NCBI RefSeq assembly: GCF_029675105.1
Contig: NZ_JAQQFV010000006.1
Span: 432,514 to 496,513 of the forward strand
DNA length: 64,000 bases
Reading direction: 5' to 3'
DNA from: Nocardia anocheti
GTDB lineage: Bacteria; Actinomycetota; Actinomycetes; Mycobacteriales; Mycobacteriaceae
Part shown: positions 1 through 7,854 of the stretch, in pieces
Numbering within the stretch: position 1 is the first letter of the stretch
Layout: each line of letters begins with the position of its first letter
The notes under the pieces: model-generated
What the model saw: the letters and a program-made list of their open reading frames with translations, nothing else
Told to the model about the DNA's origin: nothing
Database searches by the model: none
Translations under genes and position numbers: made by a program

Positions 1-2
1 GC

Positions 3-800
3 GCGCCGTCCTCGGCGGCGGCCCTGCTGCGGACCGCCGTGCTGCTCGACGCGCTCGGTGCCGAGGGGATCGCCGTACGCGGCGCCTGGTCGGTTCCGGC
101 CATCGCGGCGGGGCAGCGGTATCGCAATCTGTTCGAGCCGGGCGCGGACGGGTACGTCGGCGATCCGGCGGCCTCGATGATCGCGGTGTCACAGGTCGTC
201 GACGGCAGACAGATCCGCCGCTCACGCACCGAATTGACGGCCATGGTCGCCCCCGACGAGCTGCGTGGCGCGCGGCTGCGACCACTGCTCGACCCGGCGG
301 TGCGGCACTACCGCGAGCGGCTCGCCGCCGCGCAACGGACCGACCAGGGCCTGGCGTTCCAGCGGCGCGCGCTGGAATGGGTGCTCTGGCAGATCGCCGA
401 CACCGAGTCCGGGGCACCGCGCGACGAGCGGGAACTGGCCCGGCTGGCCGCCATCCTGCGCGACCGGCCGATCCGCGACGCGATGTACGGGCTGGCACTG
501 GGCGACCACGCCGAGGCCGCCGAACAGTTGTGGGCACAGCTGGCCAGGGCCACCCCCGGCACGGACCGGGCCGAAGCCGCCGCCCTGCTGGGCTTCAGCG
601 CCTACCTGCGCGGGGACGGCCCGTTCGCGGGCATCGCGCTGGCCGCCGCGGTGGACGCCGACTCCACGCACCCCATGGCGGTGCTGCTGGAGACCTCGCT
701 GCAGAGCGGGCTGCGTCCCGAACGCCTGCGCAAACTCGCCCACTGCGGCCACCAGATCGCCGCCGATCTCGGCGTCGACATCGGCCCGGTCGCGCCGTGA
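3..800 (+). CDS. DUF4192 domain-containing protein, 5'-truncated by the window edge
   Basis: The reading frame is open from the first complete codon, so the true start lies upstream; a GTG at 39 is only the first possible start inside the window. The visible 265 residues are an Ala/Arg-rich helical protein with the pattern I associate with actinobacterial DUF4192 proteins, which usually run to about 350 residues. No catalytic motif or membrane segment is visible and the function is unknown. It ends 16 bp before the convergent galE stop. The family call is recalled from sequence character rather than searched. Confidence 0.7.
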   Translation, partial: APSSAAALLRTAVLLDALGAEGIAVRGAWSVPAIAAGQRYRNLFEPGADGYVGDPAASMIAVSQVVDGRQIRRSRTELTAMVAPDELRGARLRPLLDPAVRHYRERLAAAQRTDQGLAFQRRALEWVLWQIADTESGAPRDERELARLAAILRDRPIRDAMYGLALGDHAEAAEQLWAQLARATPGTDRAEAAALLGFSAYLRGDGPFAGIALAAAVDADSTHPMAVLLETSLQSGLRPERLRKLAHCGHQIAADLGVDIGPVAP

Positions 801-816
801 ACCCGCGTCGGTGTGC

Positions 817-1797
817 TCAGCGGGCGCTGTGCGCCGCGTCACCCAGCGAACGCAGGAATTCCCAGGCGTCGGTGACGATCTCGTCGAGATCGTTGTGCTC
901 GGGCCGCCAGCCCAGCTCCGCCACCGCGCGTTCGCTCGACGCGATCAGCACGGCCGGGTCACCGGCGCGGCGCGGGGCGTCGATCGCCTCGATCGGCAGA
1001 CCGGTCACCCGCTCGCACGCCGAGATCACCTCGCGCACCGAGAATCCCGTGCCCGAACCCAGATTGAGGATCCGGTGGCTGCCCGGCTGCGAGGAACCCA
1101 ACGCCAGCAGATGCGCCTGCGCCAGATCACGGATGTGGATGTAGTCGCGCACACAGGTGCCGTCGGCCGTGGGCCAGTCGGTGCCGTAGACCGAGATGGC
1201 CTTGCGGTGACCCAGGGCCACCTGCAACACGAGGGGGATCAGATGTGTTTCCACGACCCGGTTCTCACCGAGTCCGCCGTAGGCGCCCGCCACATTGAAG
1301 TAGCGCAGGCTCGTCGCCGCCAGACCGTGCGCCACCGCGTAGGAGGTGATGGCGTGGTCGATCGCCAGCTTGCTCGCGCCGTACGGGTTGGTCGGGCGGG
1401 TCGGCGCGGTCTCGGTGATCGGCACCTGCTCCGGCTCGCCGTACACCGCGGCGGTGGAGGAGAACACCAGGCGCGGGGTGCCGGTCTCGCGGATCGCCTC
1501 GAGCAGCGTCAGCGTCTTGACCACGTTGCCGTGCCAGTACTTCGCCGGTTGCTCCACCGACTCGCCCACCAGCGACTGCGCCGCGAAATGCAGGACACCG
1601 TCGAAGGGTTCGGCCCGCAGCAGCTCCGGCGCGGCGTCGGCGATGTCGCCCTGGACGAACCGCGCGCCCTCGGGCACACCCGCGGCGTTACCGGTCGACA
1701 GATCGTCGACGACGACCACCTCGTGGCCCTGTTCGAGCAGGACCGCGGCGCAGACGCCGCCCACATAGCCGGCTCCGCCGGTGACCAGGAGTTTCAC
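817..1797 (-). CDS. galE: UDP-glucose 4-epimerase
   Basis: This is an extended short-chain dehydrogenase/reductase that interconverts UDP-glucose and UDP-galactose, supplying galactose for the arabinogalactan and glycolipids of the mycolate cell wall. The NAD-binding glycine motif TGGAGYVG is at residues 6-13, followed by an acidic DDLSTGN segment. The catalytic triad is represented by SSTAAVYG and YGASK. Its 326 residues are normal for the family. The start is GTG at 1797, 3 bp downstream of the ideR stop, so it is cotranscribed as the second gene of an ideR-galE operon, an arrangement also known in mycobacteria. Confidence 0.93.
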   Translation of the reverse strand: MKLLVTGGAGYVGGVCAAVLLEQGHEVVVVDDLSTGNAAGVPEGARFVQGDIADAAPELLRAEPFDGVLHFAAQSLVGESVEQPAKYWHGNVVKTLTLLEAIRETGTPRLVFSSTAAVYGEPEQVPITETAPTRPTNPYGASKLAIDHAITSYAVAHGLAATSLRYFNVAGAYGGLGENRVVETHLIPLVLQVALGHRKAISVYGTDWPTADGTCVRDYIHIRDLAQAHLLALGSSQPGSHRILNLGSGTGFSVREVISACERVTGLPIEAIDAPRRAGDPAVLIASSERAVAELGWRPEHNDLDEIVTDAWEFLRSLGDAAHSAR

Positions 1798-1800
1798 GGA

Positions 1801-2487
1801 TCAGACCAGCCTCACCTGGACGGCGTGCGCCATCTCCTCGGACAGTTCGAAACCGCTGTGTCCCGGCACCGTGATCAGCACCGCGCCCGGCTTGGTCTCC
1901 ACGGTGACACGCGCGTCCGGCACCACACCGGCCTCGCGCAGCCTGCCGATGACCTCGGGATCGGTCTGGATGTGCTCGGCGAGCCTGCGCACGACCACCG
2001 CGTGCAGCGCGCCGTTGGGCAGATCCGACAGGCGCACCAGGGTCTCCTCGGCGGCGGGGGCGTCACCGAGGCCCAGTTCGTCGAGGCCGGGGATGGGGTT
2101 GCCGTAGGGCGAGGTGGTCGGATGGTTGAGCACCTCGATCAGGCGCCGCTCCACCTCCTCGCTCATCACGTGCTCCCAGCGACACGCCTCGGCGTGCACG
2201 TTCTCCCAGTCGAGGCCGATGATGTCGACGAGCAGTCGCTCGGCGAGGCGGTGCTTGCGCATCACCGCGATGGCCATCGAGCGGCCCTTGTCGGTCAGTT
2301 CGAGGTGGCGGTCGCCCGCGACGAGCAGCAGTCCGTCGCGCTCCATCCGCGCGACTGTCTGGCTCACCGTCGGACCACTCTGCTCGAGGCGTTCGGCGAT
2401 GCGCGCGCGCAGCGGCACGACGCCCTCCTCCTCGAGGTCGTAGATGGTACGGAGATACATCTCCGTGGTGTCGACCAGATCCTTCAC
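1801..2487 (-). CDS. ideR: iron-dependent transcriptional repressor of the DtxR family
   Basis: With Fe2+ bound, IdeR represses siderophore and iron-uptake genes and activates iron storage. An N-terminal winged helix (about residues 4-65) is followed by the dimerisation domain and a C-terminal SH3-like domain. All metal ligands can be placed: Met10, Cys102, Glu105 and His106 for the ancillary/primary pair, and His79, Glu83 and His98 for the other site. The 228-residue length matches mycobacterial IdeR. The GTG start at 2487 has a GAAGGGG Shine-Dalgarno sequence about 6 nt upstream. It heads the ideR-galE operon and diverges from acuC across 129 bp. No IdeR-box palindrome was noticed in that gap. 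Confidence 0.96.
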   Translation of the reverse strand: MKDLVDTTEMYLRTIYDLEEEGVVPLRARIAERLEQSGPTVSQTVARMERDGLLLVAGDRHLELTDKGRSMAIAVMRKHRLAERLLVDIIGLDWENVHAEACRWEHVMSEEVERRLIEVLNHPTTSPYGNPIPGLDELGLGDAPAAEETLVRLSDLPNGALHAVVVRRLAEHIQTDPEVIGRLREAGVVPDARVTVETKPGAVLITVPGHSGFELSEEMAHAVQVRLV

Positions 2488-2603
2488 CTGTTACCCCTTC
2501 GTCGGCAGGAATTCTACCCGCGCGCGAACACCTGTTCGCCCGCTGGACCGGCGGCCCTATTTCTACTGCATGTCAACGCCGCACGGGGTCCGCTGCTTCC
2601 GGC

Positions 2604-2609
2604 TAGCGT
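2604..2609 (+). promoter_or_regulatory. leaderless -10 hexamer of acuC
   Basis: TAGCGT lies 7 nt before the ATG at 2617 with no Shine-Dalgarno sequence, predicting a transcript that begins at or next to the start codon. Confidence 0.55.
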
Positions 2610-2616
2610 GGCGGGC

Positions 2617-3858
2617 ATGGTCACATCGCCGCGCCGCGTCGACCCCGGCACCGTCGTCTGGACCGAGCGATTCCTCGGGTACACGTGGAGCCCGGAGCAT
2701 CCGATGAAACCGGCGCGCCTGCAGTTCACCATGTCGCTGGCCGAAAGTCTGGGCCTGCTCGACGGTGTCGAGCTGCTGACCCCCGGTGCGGCGACCCGCG
2801 CGGAACTCATGCGGGTACACACCAGTTCTTACATCGAGGCGGTGCGGCGGGCCGGAGCGGGGCCGCCCTCGGCCGAGGACACCCGCTACGGGCTGGGCAC
2901 CGCGGACAACCCGATCTTCCCTCAGATGCACGAGGCGGCCTCGGTGATCGTCGGCGGCACCCTGGCCGCGGCCGCGGAGATCGCGGCCGGTCGCACGCGG
3001 CGCGCGGTGAGCATCGGCGGTGGAATGCACCACGCCATGCCCGATTCGGCGGCGGGGTTCTGCGTGTACAACGACGCGGCGATCGCCATCTCGTGGCTGC
3101 TCGACCACGGCTTCGACCGCATCGCCTATCTGGATGTCGACGTCCACCACGGCGACGGCGTGCAGCGCGCGTTCTACGGCGACCCGAGGGTTCTCACCAT
3201 CTCCCTGCACCAGCATCCGGCGACGTTGTGGCCCAACACCGGCTGGCCGGAGGAGACCGGTGTCGGCGAGGCCGAGGGCACCTCGATCAATCTGCCGCTG
3301 CTGCCCGGAACCCGGGATGCCCAGTGGCTGCGCGGTTTCCACGCGGTGGTGCCGGGCGCGGTCGCCGCGTTCGGGCCGCAGATCATCGTCAGCCAGTGTG
3401 GTGTGGACACCCACCGGGAAGACCCGCTCGCGGACCTGGAACTCACCGTGGACGGCCAGCGCGCGGCCTTCCTGGCCATGCGCGAACTCGCCGACCGCTA
3501 CGCCGAGGGTCGCTGGCTGGCGATCGGCGGGGGCGGCTACGGCGTGGTGCGGGTGGTTCCCCGGGCCTGGACCCACCTGCTGGCCGCCGCGCTGGATCGG
3601 CCGCTGGCCCCGGAGACCCCGATCCCCACCGACTGGATCGATCAGGTGCGCGCGGCCGCTCCGCGCGTGCAGCCGCCGACGACCATGGGTGACGGGGGCG
3701 ACACCGCCTACCGGCACTGGGACGGTCCCGGTGGTACCCCGGAGATCGGCGACGCGGACCAGATCCGGGCCCAGCGCGCGGTCGACACCGCCATCACCGC
3801 CACCCGGCGCGCGAGTTTCGGCCTGCTCGGCCTGGACCCGGAGGACCCTCGTGACTGA
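2617..3858 (+). CDS. acuC: AcuC-type acetoin utilization / class I-like protein deacetylase
   Basis: This is a zinc-dependent arginase/deacetylase-fold enzyme of 413 residues. The active-site signature is visible: GGGMHHAM (tandem His), DVDVHHGDG (Asp and His zinc/charge-relay residues), an SQCGVDTHREDPLADL segment, and a late GGGGYG that supplies the transition-state region. In Bacillus and Streptomyces relatives AcuC deacetylates and reactivates acetyl-CoA synthetase. Here the next gene, overlapping by 8 bp, is a GNAT-ligase acyltransferase, so the two probably form a writer/eraser pair for lysine acylation. The ATG at 2617 is chosen because a -10 hexamer lies 7 nt upstream; longer in-frame extensions are not credible. 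Confidence 0.88.
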   Translation: MVTSPRRVDPGTVVWTERFLGYTWSPEHPMKPARLQFTMSLAESLGLLDGVELLTPGAATRAELMRVHTSSYIEAVRRAGAGPPSAEDTRYGLGTADNPIFPQMHEAASVIVGGTLAAAAEIAAGRTRRAVSIGGGMHHAMPDSAAGFCVYNDAAIAISWLLDHGFDRIAYLDVDVHHGDGVQRAFYGDPRVLTISLHQHPATLWPNTGWPEETGVGEAEGTSINLPLLPGTRDAQWLRGFHAVVPGAVAAFGPQIIVSQCGVDTHREDPLADLELTVDGQRAAFLAMRELADRYAEGRWLAIGGGGYGVVRVVPRAWTHLLAAALDRPLAPETPIPTDWIDQVRAAAPRVQPPTTMGDGGDTAYRHWDGPGGTPEIGDADQIRAQRAVDTAITATRRASFGLLGLDPEDPRD

Positions 3859-6613
3859 GCCCCTGCTGCCCGACACCCCCGACACCCCGGCGAATCCGCC
3901 CGCGCCCCCGCCGCAGTGGTTCGGCGATGTGCTCGCCGCCGACGGTGGCGTGGTGCGGATCCGGCCGATCGTGCCCGCCGACGCCGAGGCGCTGGACGTC
4001 TTCCACACCGGCCTGTCCGAACGCACCCGGTACCTGCGCTATTTCGGTCCGTACCCGCGCATCTCGCCCAAGGACATGTACCGCACCACACACGTGGACT
4101 ACCACGACCGGGTCGGGCTGGTGGCGGTGCTCGGTGACGCGATTATCGCCGTGGCGCGCTACGAGCTGCTGGACCGCCCCGGCCCGCGCGCGGCGGAGGT
4201 GGCCTTCGTCGTGGCCGACGAGCACCAGGGGCGCGGCCTCGGTTCGGTACTGCTGGAACATCTCGCGGGCGCCGCGGCCGAGAACGAGGTGGTCGCCTTC
4301 GTGGCCGAGGTGCTGGCCGAGAACGAGGGGATGATCACCGTCTTCCGCGAGGCGGGCTATCAGCTGCAACGCAGCCGCGACGGGGCCGAGGTCCATCTGG
4401 AATTCGCCATCGACCCCACCGAAGCGCTGCGGACCGTGCGGGATTCGCGCGAGGCGGCCTCGGAGGCGCGCAGCGTCGGCAACCTGCTCGCCCCGGGTTC
4501 GGTCGCGGTGATCGGGGCCTCGCCCGAACCGGCCAGGGTCGGCGGCGCGGTGCTGGCCAACCTGCTGGCCGGTGGGTTCAGCGGACCGGTCTACCCGGTG
4601 AACCCGAACCGGCGCTCGGTACGCGGGGTGCGCGCCTACGCCACGGTGCGGGAGATCCCCGGCGAGGTGGACCTGGCGGTGGTCGCGGTGCCGCCCGCCG
4701 CGATCGGCGCGGTGCTCGACGACTGCATGGCCAAAGGTGTCAAGGGCCTGGTGGTCCTCACCGCGGGCTTCGGCGAGACCGGTGCCGACGGTCTGGCCGC
4801 CGAGCACGACCTGGTCGCCGCCGCGCGCGGGCACGGCATGCGGGTGGTCGGGCCGAGCGCGCTCGGCATCGCCAACACCGATCCCGCGGTCGGCCTCAAC
4901 GCCACCCTCGCCCCGGTCCTGCCCGAACGCGGCCGGATCGGGTTCTTCTGCCAGTCCGGACCGCTCGGCGCGGCCATCCTGGGCGAGGCCGCCGCGCGCA
5001 ACCTGGGCCTGTCTACCTTCGTCTCGGCGGGCAACCGCGCCGACGTCTCGGGCAACGACCTGCTGCAGTACTGGGACACCGCCGCCGACACCGAGGTGAT
5101 CCTGCTCTACCTGGAGAGCTTCGGTAATCCGCGCAAATTCTCGCGGCTGGCGCGCCGGGTGGCCCGGGGCAAACCGATCGTGGCGGTGAGCAGCGGCAGG
5201 CTCGCGGCGGGCGCGGACATGGACCGCACGGTGGTCCGGGACCTGTTCGCCCAGGCCGGGATCATCCAGGTCGACTCCATCTCCGAACTGTTCGACTGTG
5301 CCGCCCTGCTGGCCACCCAGCCGCTGCCGCGCGGGCCACGGGTGGCGGTGATCGGCAACAGCGCCGCCCTGAACTGGCTGGCCATCGACGCCGCGCACAG
5401 CGAGGGCCTGCGCGTACACCGGCCCGCGACCCGCGTGGACCGGGGGCCCGGCGCCCGACCGACCGAACGCGGCGCCCGCCCCGGTGCCACGCCCTCGGGG
5501 CCGGTGGACGGGCCGGTGGATCTGGGCCCGGAGGCCACGCCCGCCGACTACCGCGAGGCGGTGCAGGCGGCCCTGCGCGGTGACGACGTGGACGCCGTCA
5601 TCGTCGTCGTGGCCCCGCCGGTGCCGGTGCCGATGGGCGGGTTCGCCGACGCCCTGCGCGCGGCCGCCGCGTCCGCGCCGGGACAGGGCAAGCCGGTGCT
5701 GACGACCTTCGTCGCCGAATCGGGCATTCCGCGCCTGCTGGCCGTCCGCACCACCGGCACCGCCCCCGCGCGCGGGTCCATCCCGTCCTATCCCGATCCC
5801 GAGCGCGCGGCGCGCGCCCTGGCCCGGGTCGAACGCTACGCGCGATGGCGCGACCGGCCGGTCTCCCCGGTACGGCGGCCACCGGGCATCGACACCGCGG
5901 CCGCGGCCGCGCTGGTCGAGGGCTGGCTGGCCGAGTCGGGTGGGCGCTGGCTCACCGACGACGAGGCCGTGCGGCTGCTGCGCTGCTACGGCATCGAGGT
6001 GGTGGCGTTCCGGGCGGTGCGCAGTGCCGAGGAGGCGGTCGCGGCAGCGGGCGAACTCGGCTATCCGGTCGCGGCCAAGGCCACCGGCGAGCTGTGGCGG
6101 CGGCGCCCCGATCTGCTCGGCGTCCGCCTGGATCTGTGGGGCCCGGACGCGGTGCGCCAGGCCTACACCGACCTGGTGGAGATCTGCGGTGACCCCTTGC
6201 TGCACGTGCAGCAGATGGCCACCAAGGGCGTGGGCTGCGTGCTGCGGGTCACCGACGACCCCTCCTTCGGCTCGGTCATCCAGTTCGGGCTGTCCGGGAT
6301 GATCATCGACCTGCTGGGGGACCGGGCCTATCGGGCACTGCCGCTGACCGCCGAGGAGGCCTCGGCCCTGATCGACGCGCCCCGCGCGGCACCGCTGCTG
6401 TCCGGGGGCGCGGGCGGGCCCGGGGTCGACAAGGCCGCGCTGGCCGAACTCGCGCAACGGATCTCGGCGCTGTTCGACGACCTGCCGCAGCTGCGCGAAC
6501 TGTCCTGCGACCCGGTGCTGGCCGCGCCCGCCTCCGCGGAGATCATCTACGCCCGCGCGCGTATCGGCCCCGAACCCAGCCGCTTCGACACCGGGCCGCG
6601 GCGACTGGCCTGA
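3851..6613 (+). CDS. Pat-like protein: GNAT acetyltransferase fused to an NDP-forming acyl-CoA synthetase-like module
   Basis: The 920-residue protein has an N-terminal GNAT domain (about residues 35-185, with acetyl-CoA loop DEHQGRGLGSVLL). A CoA-binding Rossmann domain (from about 200, VAVIGASPEPARVGG), succinyl-CoA-ligase-like domains and a C-terminal ATP-grasp region (about 690-900) follow. Salmonella Pat has the same modules in the reverse order and acetylates acetyl-CoA synthetase; the GNAT-first order is the form I recall from actinomycetes. It starts at GTG 3851 inside the 3' end of acuC. A low-complexity insertion near residues 530-560 (Arg/Gly/Pro-rich) precedes the ATP-grasp part. 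Ligase activity is doubtful, because Pat-type proteins use this module for sensing. Confidence 0.85.
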   Translation: MTEPLLPDTPDTPANPPAPPPQWFGDVLAADGGVVRIRPIVPADAEALDVFHTGLSERTRYLRYFGPYPRISPKDMYRTTHVDYHDRVGLVAVLGDAIIAVARYELLDRPGPRAAEVAFVVADEHQGRGLGSVLLEHLAGAAAENEVVAFVAEVLAENEGMITVFREAGYQLQRSRDGAEVHLEFAIDPTEALRTVRDSREAASEARSVGNLLAPGSVAVIGASPEPARVGGAVLANLLAGGFSGPVYPVNPNRRSVRGVRAYATVREIPGEVDLAVVAVPPAAIGAVLDDCMAKGVKGLVVLTAGFGETGADGLAAEHDLVAAARGHGMRVVGPSALGIANTDPAVGLNATLAPVLPERGRIGFFCQSGPLGAAILGEAAARNLGLSTFVSAGNRADVSGNDLLQYWDTAADTEVILLYLESFGNPRKFSRLARRVARGKPIVAVSSGRLAAGADMDRTVVRDLFAQAGIIQVDSISELFDCAALLATQPLPRGPRVAVIGNSAALNWLAIDAAHSEGLRVHRPATRVDRGPGARPTERGARPGATPSGPVDGPVDLGPEATPADYREAVQAALRGDDVDAVIVVVAPPVPVPMGGFADALRAAAASAPGQGKPVLTTFVAESGIPRLLAVRTTGTAPARGSIPSYPDPERAARALARVERYARWRDRPVSPVRRPPGIDTAAAAALVEGWLAESGGRWLTDDEAVRLLRCYGIEVVAFRAVRSAEEAVAAAGELGYPVAAKATGELWRRRPDLLGVRLDLWGPDAVRQAYTDLVEICGDPLLHVQQMATKGVGCVLRVTDDPSFGSVIQFGLSGMIIDLLGDRAYRALPLTAEEASALIDAPRAAPLLSGGAGGPGVDKAALAELAQRISALFDDLPQLRELSCDPVLAAPASAEIIYARARIGPEPSRFDTGPRRLA

Positions 6614-6620
6614 ACGCGGC

Positions 6621-6676
6621 AACGCCGACCGGCTCGTGGCCCGCCAGGAGGCAGGCCGCGGACACCGGTCGGCGTT
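6621..6676. terminator. bidirectional hairpin between the acyltransferase gene and sigB
   Basis: AACGCCGACCGG (6621-6632) is perfectly complementary to CCGGTCGGCGTT (6665-6676), a 12-bp stem with a 32-nt loop between two convergent genes. There is no strong T-run. Confidence 0.65.
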
Positions 6677-6713
6677 TCGGAAGACGACCCCGCGGGGCCG
6701 TCGGGCTCAGGGA

Positions 6714-7682
6714 TCAGCTGGCGTAGGCACGCAGCCGATCGGCGCGCTCACCCTTGCGCAGCTTGGACATGACCTCACGCTCGATCTGACGCACCCGCTC
6801 GCGCGAGAGGCCGAACAGCTTGCCGATCTGGTCGAGGGTGCGCGGCTGGCCGTCGTCGAGGCCGAAGCGCAGGCGGATGACCTGCTGTTCGCGCTCGTCG
6901 AGGGTCGCCAGGACGCTGCGCACGTCGTGGTGCAGCAGGCCCGCGATGACGGCGCTCTCGGCCGAGGTGGCCTCGGAGTCCTCGATGAAGTCGCCCAGCG
7001 GGGCTTCCTCGTCGTTGCCGACCGGCATGTCCAGACTCACCGGGTCGCGGCTGTGGTCGAGCAGGTCGGCGATCTTCTCCACCGGGATACCCGACTCGTT
7101 GGCCAGTTCGGCGTCGGTGGCCTCGCGGCCCAGCTGCTGGTGCAGTTCGCGCTTGATCCTGGCCAGCTTGTTCACCTGTTCGACCAGGTGCACGGGCAGG
7201 CGGATGGTGCGGCTCTGATCGGCCATGCCGCGGGTGATGGCCTGACGGATCCACCAGGTGGCGTAGGTGGAGAACTTGAAGCCCTTGGCGTAGTCGAACT
7301 TCTCCATCGCGCGGATCAGCCCGAGGTTGCCCTCCTGGATCAGGTCGAGCAACGGCATGCCGCGGCCGGTGTAGCGCTTGGCCAGCGAGACGACCAGACG
7401 CAGATTGGCCTCGAGCAGATGCGAGCGGGCCGCCTGCCCCTCACGGACCAGAATCGCCAGGTCGCGCTTGCGCGTGGCCGATAACCGCTTACCGGTCTCG
7501 AGCAGGTGCTGGGCATACAGGCCCGCCTCGATACGCTTGGCCAACTCGACCTCGTCGGCCGCCGTGAGCAGTGCCGTGCGACCGATCCCGTTCAGGTACA
7601 CGCGTACCAGGTCGGCGGCGGGGCTCTGGGCGTCGATATCGGACTCGCTGGGGCGCACACGAGTAGTGGCGGGGCTTGTCAT
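6714..7682 (-). CDS. sigB: principal-like RNA polymerase sigma factor SigB
   Basis: This 322-residue group 2 sigma-70 factor contains region 1.2 (DLVRVYLNGIG), region 2 (NLRLVVSLAKRYTGRGM, DLIQEGNLGLIRA, YATWWIRQAI), region 3, and region 4 (a helix-turn-helix ending RVRQIEREVMSKLR). It lacks the long Lys/Ala-rich N-terminus of SigA. In mycobacteria SigB serves stress and general transcription and sits beside ideR, as here. It starts at ATG 7682 with GGAGGCAAG just upstream and ends at the shared hairpin. A readable ECF-type promoter upstream predicts control by a SigE/SigH-like factor. Confidence 0.95.
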   Translation of the reverse strand: MTSPATTRVRPSESDIDAQSPAADLVRVYLNGIGRTALLTAADEVELAKRIEAGLYAQHLLETGKRLSATRKRDLAILVREGQAARSHLLEANLRLVVSLAKRYTGRGMPLLDLIQEGNLGLIRAMEKFDYAKGFKFSTYATWWIRQAITRGMADQSRTIRLPVHLVEQVNKLARIKRELHQQLGREATDAELANESGIPVEKIADLLDHSRDPVSLDMPVGNDEEAPLGDFIEDSEATSAESAVIAGLLHHDVRSVLATLDEREQQVIRLRFGLDDGQPRTLDQIGKLFGLSRERVRQIEREVMSKLRKGERADRLRAYAS

Positions 7683-7717
7683 GACTTGCCTCCTGTCGGT
7701 GGTGTCTCACTCCGTTC

Positions 7718-7743
7718 AACGGAACCGACATAAGGAAAGTTCC
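7718..7743 (-). promoter_or_regulatory. ECF (SigE/SigH-type) promoter of sigB
   Basis: On the minus strand GGAAC (7743-7739), a 17-nt spacer and CGTT (7721-7718) match the GGAAC-N16-18-GTT consensus described for SigE/SigH/SigL control of mycobacterial sigB. The predicted start lies about 30 nt before the ATG. Confidence 0.7.
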
Positions 7744-7854
7744 CGATCCCGTCGTCGGTAAACAGCTGCTGAGCTGCGGATTCCTACCCCGACGGCTGAG
7801 AAGTTCCTGAGAAGCGGTGCTACCGGGAACCGGTGGGCACGCACACCGTGCCAC

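Noticed and set aside
265..2616. Open frame extending far upstream of acuC
   Set aside because: It runs through ideR and galE on the opposite strand and has Arg/His-rich composition typical of an antisense GC-rich frame; acuC starts at 2617.
2488..2616. IdeR box in the ideR-acuC gap
   Set aside because: No TTAGGTTAG-like palindrome could be found by eye.
3794..6622. 942-residue antisense frame opposite the Pat-like gene
   Set aside because: Composition (Gly/Arg/His-rich, no domains) is that of a shadow frame; the sense frame has recognisable GNAT and ATP-grasp motifs.
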